The notes under the pieces: model-generated | What the model was told of the DNA's origin: nothing | Databases searched by the model: none | Seen by the model: the letters and a program-made list of their open reading frames with translations, nothing else | Position numbers and translations under genes: made by a program | Source: Saccoglossus kowalevskii | Taxonomy: Eukaryota > Hemichordata > Enteropneusta > Harrimaniidae | NCBI RefSeq assembly: GCF_000003605.2 | Contig: NW_003151367.1 | Location: 1 to 64,000 of the forward strand | DNA: 64,000 nt | Direction of reading: 5' to 3' | Part shown: positions 1 to 7,551 of the stretch, in pieces | Numbering within the stretch: position 1 is the first letter of the stretch | Layout: each line of letters begins with the position of its first letter

Positions 1-846
1 CATTTATTTATTTTTTCAATTCATGAAAAGTTTTTCCAATTTTCCTATTATTTTCAAAGAACAATTTGTTGATGCTGACGGCACACAGTGCGTTTTTAGC
101 TGTTAACGTGGCGTGAAAAGTTGCGCAAAGTGAATTCAAAGTTGTCTAAAGTGATTGCAAAGTTTGTAGATTTATTTGTATGTTTGACCTAAGTTGTTTG
201 CACATAAAAAACGGCAGTTGTAAAATCAAAAAATGAATAAAAGCCAGATAAAAGCAGTCTATATTAGCAGAGTATCACATGAGCTGACTGACTGACATTG
301 GAATGACAACCCCGCAGTTAAATTCAGAAAACATTGAGTAAATGTCTAGAAAATGCCCCATATATAAGCAGATTATCGCAACTGCGAGCCGAAAAATCGA
401 AGGCAAACTGCTTACAAAGTTGTTAAAAGCGATTGCAAAGTTTGTAGATTCGTTTGGAAACGGTACACAGGATATTATATTGACGGGTCGCATAGTTAAA
501 ACTTCGAAAACGTGAATAAATATTTCTTAAAATGCCGTTAAAGTAGCGTCGTGTTACTGGGAGCATGTACAGGTCATAGGTCAATTCAAGAAGTTACTTG
601 TGCAAACGCTATCAATTTTAAAACACTTTCAAACATAAAATAGCCGCCAATTCAGGCCAATTTCAAATTACTTAAGCAGTAGTGTGGGTAAGTAATCGAA
701 CAAAATCTAAAGTTAAGCTCAATCGGGCGTGGTTAGTAGTTGCATGGGAGACTTCTTGAGTGACCTAGCTGGAGAAATTGTTTTTGTTCATCACACACAT
801 GTCAAAGATATGAGGCAACGTTCTTGCATCTTTTTTTACTGTGATG
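1..846 (+). repeat. Partial satellite unit with an 80-bp internal deletion
   Basis: This is the left-end unit, cut by the window. Near 292-295 the text jumps from 'gagctgactgac' to 'cattgg'. Compared with the reference unit, 83 bases (equivalent to 2126-2208) are missing and 'tga' is added, a net loss of 80. The same junction appears at about 37500. The unit is of the 'tttttccaatt / caatttg' subtype in its T-rich tract. Confidence 0.93.
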
Positions 847-1643
847 TCATTTATTAATAGTAGAAAGACATGGAAATTTATTTATTTTTTCAAATTCATG
901 AAAAGTTTTTTCAATTTTCCTATTATTTTCAAAAACAAACTTGTTGATGCTGACGGCACACAGTGCGTTTTTAGCTGTTAACGTGGCGTGAAAAGTTGCG
1001 CAAAGTGAATTCAAAGTTGTGTAAAGTGATTGCAAAGTTTGTAGATTTATTTGTATGTTTGACCTAAGTTGTTTGCACATAAAAAACGGCAGTTGTAAAA
1101 TCAAAAAATGAATAAAAGCCAGATAAAAGCAGTCTATATTAGCAGAGTATCACATGAGCTGACTGACTTTAAAATTGTTAGAAAACAGCGTGAAAAGTTG
1201 GTAAAAACGTTCGAAACGTTGGCGGAGTTGCTTCTATATTAACCCAAGTCATTGGAATGAACAACCCCGCAGTTAAATTCAGAAAACATTGAGTAAATGT
1301 CTTAGAAAATGCCCCATATATAAGCAGATTATCGCAACTGCGAGCCGAAAAATCGAAGGCAAACTGCTTACAAAGTTGTTAAAAGCGATTGCAAAGTTTG
1401 TAGATTCGTTTGGAAATGGTACACAGGATATTATATTGACGGGTCGCATAGTTAAAACTTCGAAAACGAGAATAAATATTTCTTAAAATGCCGTTAAAGT
1501 AGCGTCGTGTTACTGGGAGCATGTACAGGTCATAGGTCAATTCAAGAAGTTACTTGTGCAAACGCTATCAATTTTAAAACACTTTCAAACATAAAATAGC
1601 CGCCAATTCAGGACAATTTCAAATTACTTAAGCAGTAGTGTGG

Positions 1644-1932
1644 GTAAGTAATCGAACAAAATCTAAAGTTAAGCTCAATCGCGCGTGGTTAGTAGTTGCA
1701 TGGGAGACTTCTTGAGTGACCTAGCTGGAGAAATATTTTTTTGTTCATCACACACATGTCAAAGATCTGAGGCAACGTTCTTGCATCTTTTTTTTACTGT
1801 GATGTCATTTATTAATAGTAGAAAGACATGGAAATTTATTTATTTTTTCAAATTCATGAAAAGTTTTTTCAATTTTCCTATTATTTTCAAAGAACAACTT
1901 GTTGATGCTGACGGCACACAGTGCGTTTTTAG
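1644..1932 (+). other. Possible 289-bp intron recurring once per unit
   Basis: A strong donor-like 'ggGTAAGTaa' (GT at 1644) is followed by a T-rich tract (1840-1893), a branch-point-like CTGAC (A at 1911), and 'gcgTTTTTAG' ending at 1932, 21 bases after the branch A. These parts fit the major spliceosomal layout. All are conserved in almost every unit, so transcripts of the + strand could be spliced into repeated exons of about 667 bp. No transcript evidence is available and chance is possible. A weaker acceptor, 'tattttcaaag', also exists upstream. Confidence 0.35.
1731..1745 (+). repeat. Length- and base-variable T-run
   Basis: After 'ctagctggag' the units show several forms, including 'aaatattttttttg'-like, 'aaattgtttttg', 'aatttttttttg', 'aaattttatttg' and 'aaagttttttttg'. 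The form here goes with AGATCT 30 bp downstream (at about 1764) and an 8-T run before 'actgtgatg'. Other forms mostly go with AGATAT and a 7-T run. These linked sites define haplotypes, and they account for most of the 1-4 bp differences in unit length. Confidence 0.75.
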
Positions 1933-1949
1933 CTGTTAACGTGGCGTGA

Positions 1950-1996
1950 AAAGTTGCGCAAAGTGAATTCAAAGTTGTGTAAAGTGATTGCAAAGT
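1950..1996 (+). other. Helically phased AAAGT run (possible curved DNA)
   Basis: AAAGT starts at 1950, 1960, 1971, 1981 and 1992, with spacings of 10, 11, 10 and 11 bp. This matches the ~10.5 bp turn of B-DNA. Short A-runs repeated in phase with the helix are known to favour intrinsic curvature and positioned nucleosomes in satellites. Three-base A-runs bend weakly, so any strong curvature is inference. The pattern recurs in nearly every unit. Confidence 0.7.
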
Positions 1997-2011
1997 TTGT
2001 AGATTTATTTG
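1970..2011 (+). repeat. Internal subrepeat A
   Basis: This 42-bp stretch matches subrepeat B (2328-2369) at 38 of 42 positions, or 37 of 42 for the usual form of B. It includes an identical 20-bp core, GATTGCAAAGTTTGTAGATT. The two lie 358 bp apart in the same orientation in every full unit. A shorter direct repeat, GCGTGAAAAGTTG, lies at 1944-1956 and 2146-2158. These repeats suggest that the present unit grew by internal duplication. Recombination between A and B explains the contracted units at 39.0-39.9 kb. Confidence 0.9.
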
Positions 2012-2163
2012 TATGTTTGACCTAAGTTGTTTGCACATAAAAAACGGCAGTTGTAAAATCAAAAAATGAATAAAAGCCAGATAAAAGCAGTCTATATTAG
2101 CAGAGTATCACATGAGCTGACTGACTTTAAAATTGTTAGAAAACAGCGTGAAAAGTTGGTAAA

Positions 2164-2178
2164 AACGTTCGAAACGTT
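2164..2178. other. Dyad AACGTT-CGA-AACGTT
   Basis: Two self-complementary AACGTT hexamers flank a CGA spacer, so the site reads as both a direct and an inverted repeat. It recurs in most full units. The diverged units near 17468 and 52690 have AACTTT in the left arm. It could be a dimeric protein site or a small hairpin; no factor is identified. Confidence 0.5.
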
Positions 2179-2273
2179 GGCGGAGTTGCTTCTATATTTA
2201 ACCTAAGTCATTGGAATGACAACCCCGCAGTTAAATTCAGAAAACATTGAGTAAATGTCTAGAAAATGCCCCA

Positions 2274-2281
2274 TATATAAG
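2274..2281 (+). promoter_or_regulatory. TATATAAG, possible TATA box
   Basis: TATATAAG is a good match to the eukaryotic TATA consensus and sits in a locally GC-richer stretch ('gccccatatataagcag'). No convincing initiator was found 25-30 bp downstream. It is changed near 11842 and 32870 ('cataaataag'), 15665 and 63307 ('cacatataag') and 7072 ('cacatatataag'). The motif is real, but promoter activity is not established. Confidence 0.3.
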
Positions 2282-2304
2282 CAGATTATCGCAACTGCGA
2301 GCCG

Positions 2305-2353
2305 AAAAATCGAAGGCAAACTGCTTACAAAGTTGTTAAAAGCGATTGCAAAG
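2305..2353 (+). other. Second helically phased A-run stretch
   Basis: A-runs begin at about 2307 (within AAAAA 2305-2309), 2318, 2329, 2339 and 2350, again 10-11 bp apart. This stretch covers most of subrepeat B. With the stretch in subrepeat A, each unit has two phased blocks about 358 bp apart, roughly two nucleosome repeats. The nucleosome link is inference. Confidence 0.6.
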
Positions 2354-2369
2354 TTTGTAGATTCATTTG
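2328..2369 (+). repeat. Internal subrepeat B
   Basis: This is the partner of subrepeat A, with the same 20-bp core. In most units it runs into TTCGTTTGGAAACGG, the CENP-B-box-like dyad. In this reference unit that position reads TTCATTTGG, a private change. In the units at 39.0-39.9 kb, A and B have fused into a single copy. Confidence 0.9.
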
Positions 2370-2427
2370 GAAACGGTACACAGGATATTATATTGACGGG
2401 TCGCATAGTTAAAACTTCGAAAACGTG

Positions 2428-2433
2428 AATAAA
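2428..2433 (+). terminator. AATAAA, possible poly(A) signal
   Basis: AATAAA is followed 25-40 bases later by the GT-rich 'gtagcgtcgtgtt', the usual order of a poly(A) signal and its downstream element. It is changed to AATAAC in units near 3384, 4340, 5299, 32068, 39869 and 46261. A second AATAAA lies in 'aatgaataaaagcc' (about 2067-2075). Isolated AATAAA is common in AT-rich DNA, so this is a weak call. Confidence 0.3.
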
Positions 2434-2483
2434 TATTTCTTAAAATGCCGTTAAAGTAGCGTCGTGTTACTGGGAGCATGTAC

Positions 2484-2496
2484 AGGTCATAGGTCA
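2484..2496 (+). promoter_or_regulatory. Perfect DR1 nuclear-receptor element (AGGTCA-T-AGGTCA)
   Basis: Two perfect AGGTCA half sites in the same direction are separated by one T. DR1 is the established binding layout for HNF4, COUP-TF/Seven-up and RXR/USP-type receptors. The element is intact in nearly every unit, which would give around 60 copies here. I saw changed copies near 13008, 15878, 34995, 39325, 48229, 53972 and 55879, and loss at 39929. In units with the 'caggtcaatt' subtype site, a third AGGTCA lies about 75-80 bp downstream. Binding in the cell is not shown by sequence. Confidence 0.6.
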
Positions 2497-2567
2497 ATTC
2501 AAGAAGTTACTTGTGCAAACGCTATCAATTTTAAAACACTTTCAAACATAAAATAGCCGCCAATTCA

Positions 2568-2571
2568 TTTC
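2568..2571 (+). other. Four-base subtype-marker site
   Basis: Between 'gccgccaattca' and 'aatttcaaatta' the units carry one of a few alleles: TTTC (for example 2568, 8315, 12133, 23599, 60740), GGAC (1612, 14048), GGTC (3523, 7358), GGCC (652, 63603), GGCC with a following 'agt' (19786, 30293, 41623), or CTGGAC (10226, 11181, 62647). CTGGAC travels with 'tatttaagcagtagcg' and the 'gaaattttatttg' T-run. This makes it a handy marker for unit lineages. Confidence 0.8.
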
Positions 2572-3315
2572 AATTTCAAATTACTTAAGCAGTAGTGTGG
2601 GTAAGTAATCGAACAAAATCTAAAGTTAAGCTCAATCGGGCGTGGTTAGTAGTTGCATGGGAGACTTCTTGAGTGACCTAGCTGGAGAATTTTTTTTTGT
2701 TCATCACACACATGTCAAAGATATGAGGCAACGTTCTTGCATCTTTTTTTACTGTGATGTCATTTATTAATAGTAGAAAGACATGGAAATTTATTTATTT
2801 TTTCAAATTCATGAAAAGTTTTTCCAATTTTCCTATTATTTTCAAAGAACAATTTGTTGATGCTGACGGCACACAGTGCGTTTTTAGCTGTTAACATGGC
2901 GTGAAAAGTTGCGCAAAGTGAATTCAAAGTTGTGTAAAGTGATTGCAAAGTTTGTAGATTTATTTGTATGTTTGACCTAAGTTGTTTGCACATAAAAAAC
3001 GGCAGTTGTAAAATCAAAAAATGAATAAAAGCCAGATAAAAGCAGTCTATATTAGCAGAGTATCACATGAGCTGACTGACTTTAAAATTGTTAGAAAACA
3101 GCGTGAAAAGTTGGTAAAAACGTTCGAAACGTTGGCGGAGTTGCTTCTATATTTAACCTAAGTCATTGGAATGACAACCCCGCAGTTAAATTCAGAAAAC
3201 ATTGAGTAAATGTCTAGAAAATGCCCCATATATAAGCAGATTATCGCAACTGCGAGCCGAAAAATCGAAGGCAAACTGCTTACAAAGTTGTTAAAAGCGA
3301 TTGCAAAGTTTGTAG

Positions 3316-3333
3316 ATTCGTTTGGAAACGGTA
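3316..3333 (+). other. CENP-B-box-like dyad in subrepeat B
   Basis: The sequence A-TTCGTTTGGAAACGG-TA resembles the mammalian CENP-B box (YTTCGTTGGAARCGGGA), with one extra T and a T in place of the third G of CGGG. It contains an inverted repeat, CGTTT-GG-AAACG (3319-3330). The dyad recurs in most units, while some have AAATGG for AAACGG, which breaks one arm. CENP-B boxes are known in alpha satellite and have look-alikes in other satellites. The one-base spacing difference would probably weaken binding by mammalian CENP-B. Confidence 0.35.
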
Positions 3334-3715
3334 CACAGGATATTATATTGACGGGTCGCATAGTTAAAACTTCGAAAACGTGAATAACTATTTCTTAAAA
3401 TGCCGTTAAAGTAGCGTCGTGTTACTGGGAGCATGTACAGGTCATAGGTCAATTCAAGAAGTTACTTGTGCAAACGCTATCAATTTTAAAACACTTTCAA
3501 ACATAAAATAGCCGCCAATTCAGGTCAATTTCAAATTACTTAAGCAGTAGTGTGGGTAAGTAATCGAACAAAATCTAAAGTTAAGCTCAATCGGGCGTGG
3601 TTAGTAGTTGCATGGGAGACTTCTTGAGTGACCTAGCTGGAGAAATTTTTTTTTGTTCATCACACACATGTCAAAGATATGAGGCAACGTTCTTGCATCT
3701 TTTTTTACTGTGATG

Positions 3716-5632
3716 TCATTTATTAATAGTAGAAAAAAATGGAAATTTATTTATTTTTTCAAATTCATGAAAAGTTTTTTCAATTTTCCTATTATTTTCA
3801 AAGAACAACTTGTTGATGCTGACGGCACACAGTGCGTTTTTAGCTGTTAACGTGGCGTGAAAAGTTGCGCAAAGTGAATTCAAAATTGTGTAAAGTGATT
3901 GCAAAGTTTGTAGATTTATTTGTATGTTTGACCAAAGTTGTTAGCACATAAAAAACGGCAGTTGTAAAATCAAAAAATGAATAAAAGCCAGATAAAAGCA
4001 GTCTATATTAGCAGAGTATCACATGAGCTGACTGACTTTAAAATTGATAGAAAACAGCGTGAAAAGTTGGTAAAAAACGTTCGAAACGTTGGCAGAGTTG
4101 CTTCTATATTTAACCTAAGTCATTGGAATGACAACCCTGCAGTTAAATTCAGAAAACATTGAGTAAATGTCTAGAAAATGCCCCATATATAAGCAGATTA
4201 TCGCAACTGCGAGCCGACAAATCGAAGGCAAACTGCTTACAAAGTTGTTAAAAGCGATTGCAAAGTTTGTAGATTCGTTTGGAAACGGTACACAGGATAT
4301 TATATTCACGGGTCGCATAGTTAAAACTTCGAAAACGTGAATAACTATTTCTTAAAATGAACGTTAAAGTAGCGTCGTGTTACTGGGAGCATGTACAGGT
4401 CATAGGTCAATTCAAGAAGTTACTTGTGCAAACGCTATCAATTTTAAAACACTTTCAAACATAAAATAGCCGCCAATTCAGGTCAATTTCAAATTACTTA
4501 AGCAGTAGTGTGGGTAAGTAATCGAACAAAATCTAAAGTTAAGCTCAATCGGGCGTGCTTAGTAGTTGCATGGGAGACTTCTTGAGTGACCTAGCTGGAG
4601 AAATTTTTTTTTGTTCATCACACACATGTCAAAGATATGAGGCAACGTTCTTGCATCTTTTTTTACTGTGATGTCATTTATTAATAGTAGAAAAAAATGG
4701 AAATTTATTTATTTTTTCAAATTCATGAAAAGTTTTTTCAATTTTCCTATTATTTTCAAAGAACAACTTGTTGATGCTGACGGCACACAGTGCGTTTTTA
4801 GCTGTTAACGTGGCGTGAAAAGTTGCGCAAAGTGAATTCAAAGTTGTGTAAAGTGATTGCAAAGTTTGTAGATTTATTTGTATGTTTGACCTAAAGTTGT
4901 TTGCACATAAAAAACGGCAGTTGTAAAATCAAAAAATGAATAAAAGCCAGATAAAAGCACTCTATATTAGCAGAGTATCACATGAGCTGACTGACTTTAA
5001 AATTGATAGAAAACAGCGTGAAAAGTTGGTAAAAAACGTTCGAAACGTTGGCAGAGTTGCTTCTATATTTAACCTAAGTCATTGGAATGACAACTCCGCA
5101 GTTAAATTCAGAAAACATTGAGTAAATGTCTAGAAAATGCCCCATATATAAGCAGATTATCGCAACTGCGAGCCGACAAATCGAAGGCAAACTGCTTACA
5201 AAGTTGTTAAAAGCGATTGCAAAGTTTGTAGATTCGTTTGGAAACGGTACACAGGATATTATATTGACGGGTCGCATAGTTAAAACTTCGAAAACGTGAA
5301 TAACTATTTCTTAAAATGAACGTTAAAGTAGCGTGGTGTTACTGGGAGCATGTACAGGTCATAGGTCAATTCAAGAAGTTACTTGTGCAAACGCTATCAA
5401 TTTTAAAACACTTTCAAACATAAAATAGCCGCCAATTCAGGCCAATTTCAAATTACTTAAGCAGTAGTGTGGGTAAGTAATCGAACAAAATCTAAAGTTA
5501 AGCTCAATCGGGCGTGGTTAGTAGTTGCGTGGGAGACTTCTTGAGTGACCTAGCTGGAGAAATTTTTTTTTGTTCATCACACACATGTCAAAGATATGAG
5601 GCAACGTTCTTGCATCTTTTTTTACTGTGATG
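3716..5632 (+). repeat. Two closely related adjacent units (recent tandem duplicate pair)
   Basis: Units at 3716 and 4674 share changes rarely seen elsewhere: 'agaaaaaaatgg' for 'agaaagacatgg', 'gagccgacaaatcg' for 'gagccgaaaaatcg', 'ggcagagttg' for 'ggcggagttg', 'ataactatttc', and 'aaaatgaacgtt' for 'aaaatgccgtt'. Both also carry 'attgatagaaaa' with an extra A in 'gtaaaaaacg'. The simplest reading is recent duplication of one unit by unequal exchange. Confidence 0.88.
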
Positions 5633-7551
5633 TCATTTATTAATAGTAGAAAGACATGGAAATTTATTTATTTTTTCAAATTCATGAAAACTTTTTTCAA
5701 TTTTCCTATTATTTTCAAAGAACAACTTGTTGATGCTGACGGCACACAGTGCGTTTTTAGCTGTTAACGTGGCGTGAAAAGTTGCGCAAAGTGAATTCAA
5801 AGTTGTGTAAAGTGATTGCAAAGTTTGTAGATTTATTTGTATGTTTGACCTAAGTTGTTTGCACATAAAAAACGGCAGTTGTAAAATCAAAAAATGAATA
5901 AAAGCCAGATAAAAGCAGTCTATATTAGCAGAGTATCACATGAGCTGACTGACTTTAAAATTGTTAGAAAACAGCGTGAAAAGTTGGTAAAAACGTTCGA
6001 AACGTTGGCGGAGTTGCTTCTATATTTAACCTAAGTCGTTGGAATGACAATCCCGAAGTTAAATTCAGAAAACATTGAGTAAATGTCTAGAAAATGCCCC
6101 ATATATAAGCAGATTATCGCAACTGCGAGCCGAAAAATCGAAGGCAAACTGCTTACAAAGTTGTTAAAAGCGATTGCAAAGTTTGTAGATTCGTTTGGAA
6201 ACGGTACACAGGATATTATATTGACGGGTCGCATAGTTAAAACTTCGAAAACGTGAATAAATATTTCTTAAAATGCCGTTAAAGTAGCGTCGTGTTACTG
6301 GGAGCATGTACAGGTCATAGGTCAATTCAAGAAGTTACTTGTGCAAACGCTATCAATTTTAAAACACTTTCAAACATAAAATAGATGCCAATTCAGGTTA
6401 ATTTCAAATTACTTAAGCAGTAGTGTGGGTAAGTAATCGAACAAAATCTAAAGTTAAGATCAATCGGGCGTGGTTAGTAGTTGCATGGGAGACTTCTTGA
6501 GTGACCTAGCTGGAGAATTTTTGTTTTGTTCATCACACACATGTCAAAGATATGAGGCAACGTTCTTGCATCTTTTTTTTACTGTGATGTCATTTATTAA
6601 TAGTAGAAAGACATGGAAATTTATTTATTTTTTCAAATTCATGAAAAGTTTTTTTCAATTTTCCTATTATTTTCAAAGAACAACTTGTTGATGCTGACGG
6701 CACATAGTGCGTGCGTTTTTAGCTGTTAACGTAGCGTGAAAAGTTGGGTAAAGTGAATTCAAAGTTGTGTAAAGTGATTGCAAAGTTTGTAGATTTATTT
6801 GTATGTTTGACCTAAGTTGTTTGCACATAAAAAACGGCAGTTGTAAAATCAAAAAATGAATAAAAGCCAGATAAAAGCAGTCTATATTAGCAGAGTATCA
6901 CATGAGCTGACTGACTTTAAAATTGATAGAAAACAGCGTGAAAAGTTGGTAAAAAACGTTCGAAACGTTGGCGGAGTTGCTTCTATATTTAACCTAAGTC
7001 ATTGGAATGACAACCCCGCAGTTAAATTCAGAAAACATTGAGTAAATGTCTAGAAAATGCCACATATATAAGCAGATTATCGCAACTGCGAGCCGAAAAA
7101 TCGAAGGCAAACTGCTTACAAAGTTGTTAAAAGCGATTGCAAAGTTTGTAGATTCGTTTGGAAACGGTACACAGGATATTATATTGACGGGTCGCATAGT
7201 TAAAACTTCGAAAACGTGAATAAATATTTCTTAAAATGCCGTTAAAGTAGCGTCGTGTTACTGGGAGCATGTACAGGTCATAGGTCAATTCAAGAAGTTA
7301 CTTGTGCAAACGCTATCAATTTTAAAACACTTTCAAACATAAAATAGCCGCCAATTCAGGTCAATTTCAAATTACTTAAGCAGTAGTGTGGGTAAGTAAT
7401 CGAACAAAATCTTAAGTTAAGCTCAATCGGGCGTGGTTAGTAGTTGCATGGGAGACTTCTTGAGTGACCTAGCTGGAGAAATTTTTTTTTGTTCATCACA
7501 CACATGTCAAAGATATGAGGCAACGTTCTTGCATCTTTTTTTACTGTGATG
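5633..7551 (+). repeat. One ordinary unit and one diverged unit
   Basis: The unit at 5633 is ordinary apart from private changes such as 'aatcccgaag' near 6049 and 'tagatgcc' near 6383. The unit at 6590 has 'cacatagtgcgtgcg' (a 4-bp gtgc/gcgt duplication), 'aacgtagcgtg' and 'agttgggtaaag' near 6700-6755. The last two changes recur at 52465-52490, and the first recurs in the 18.2 and 53.4 kb units, so this unit belongs to the diverged subfamily. Confidence 0.88.

Larger units (their letters stand above)
1805..2759 (+). repeat. Reference satellite unit (955 bp), used for internal coordinates
   Basis: This ordinary unit is the coordinate guide for the recurring sites described below. Its order is: T-rich tract (1840-1893); branch-like CTGAC (1908-1912) and TTTTTAG acceptor (1926-1932); A-phased stretch and subrepeat A (1950-2011); dyad AACGTT-CGA-AACGTT (2164-2178); TATATAAG (2274-2281); A-phased stretch and subrepeat B (2305-2369); AATAAA (2428-2433); DR1 element (2484-2496); subtype site (2568-2571); GTAAGT donor (about 2600); and a variable T-run near 2690-2698. 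The start of the unit is arbitrary, because a tandem array has no natural boundary visible here. No reading frame longer than about 85 codons exists in it. Confidence 0.93.
847..3715 (+). repeat. Three ordinary satellite units
   Basis: Units start at 847, 1805 and 2760. The first two carry 'ttttttcaatt / caacttg' in the T-rich tract and the third carries 'tttttccaatt / caatttg', which are the two main subtypes of that tract. The first unit ends in the 'cgagaata' form (around 1466-1473) instead of the commoner 'cgtgaata'. The third has AATAAC in place of AATAAA near 3384. Confidence 0.95.

Noticed and set aside
240-300. A short microsatellite of CTGA at the 80-bp deletion junction
   Set aside because: Only three CTGA-like units are present. 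It is the junction product, not an expanded microsatellite.
1685-1939. Plus-strand frame of 84 codons and shorter frames of 61-64 codons
   Set aside because: The 84-codon frame needs a GTG start and runs through the T-rich tract. The 62-codon frame exists only where 'cgtgaata' became 'cgagaata', about a quarter of units. These are chance openings in an AT-rich repeat.
1805-2038. Minus-strand reading frame of 77 codons from ATG (85 with an upstream TTG) repeated in most units
   Set aside because: It recurs only because the units are near copies. It is interrupted or shifted in several units (for example those at 6590, 7552, 18061 and 39011), changes alter amino acids freely, and there is no recognisable domain. 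It is not supported as a gene.
2203-2406. Minus-strand reading frame of 67 codons with a hydrophobic middle, repeated in most units
   Set aside because: The hydrophobic look follows from the A/T-rich strand. It shows no known family or sign of selection, and in the reference unit it overlaps subrepeat B and the TATA-like motif.
2491-2507. Heat-shock element in 'aattcaagaagttac'
   Set aside because: Only two inverted NGAAN units in proper phase are present and the third does not match. That is too weak for a call.
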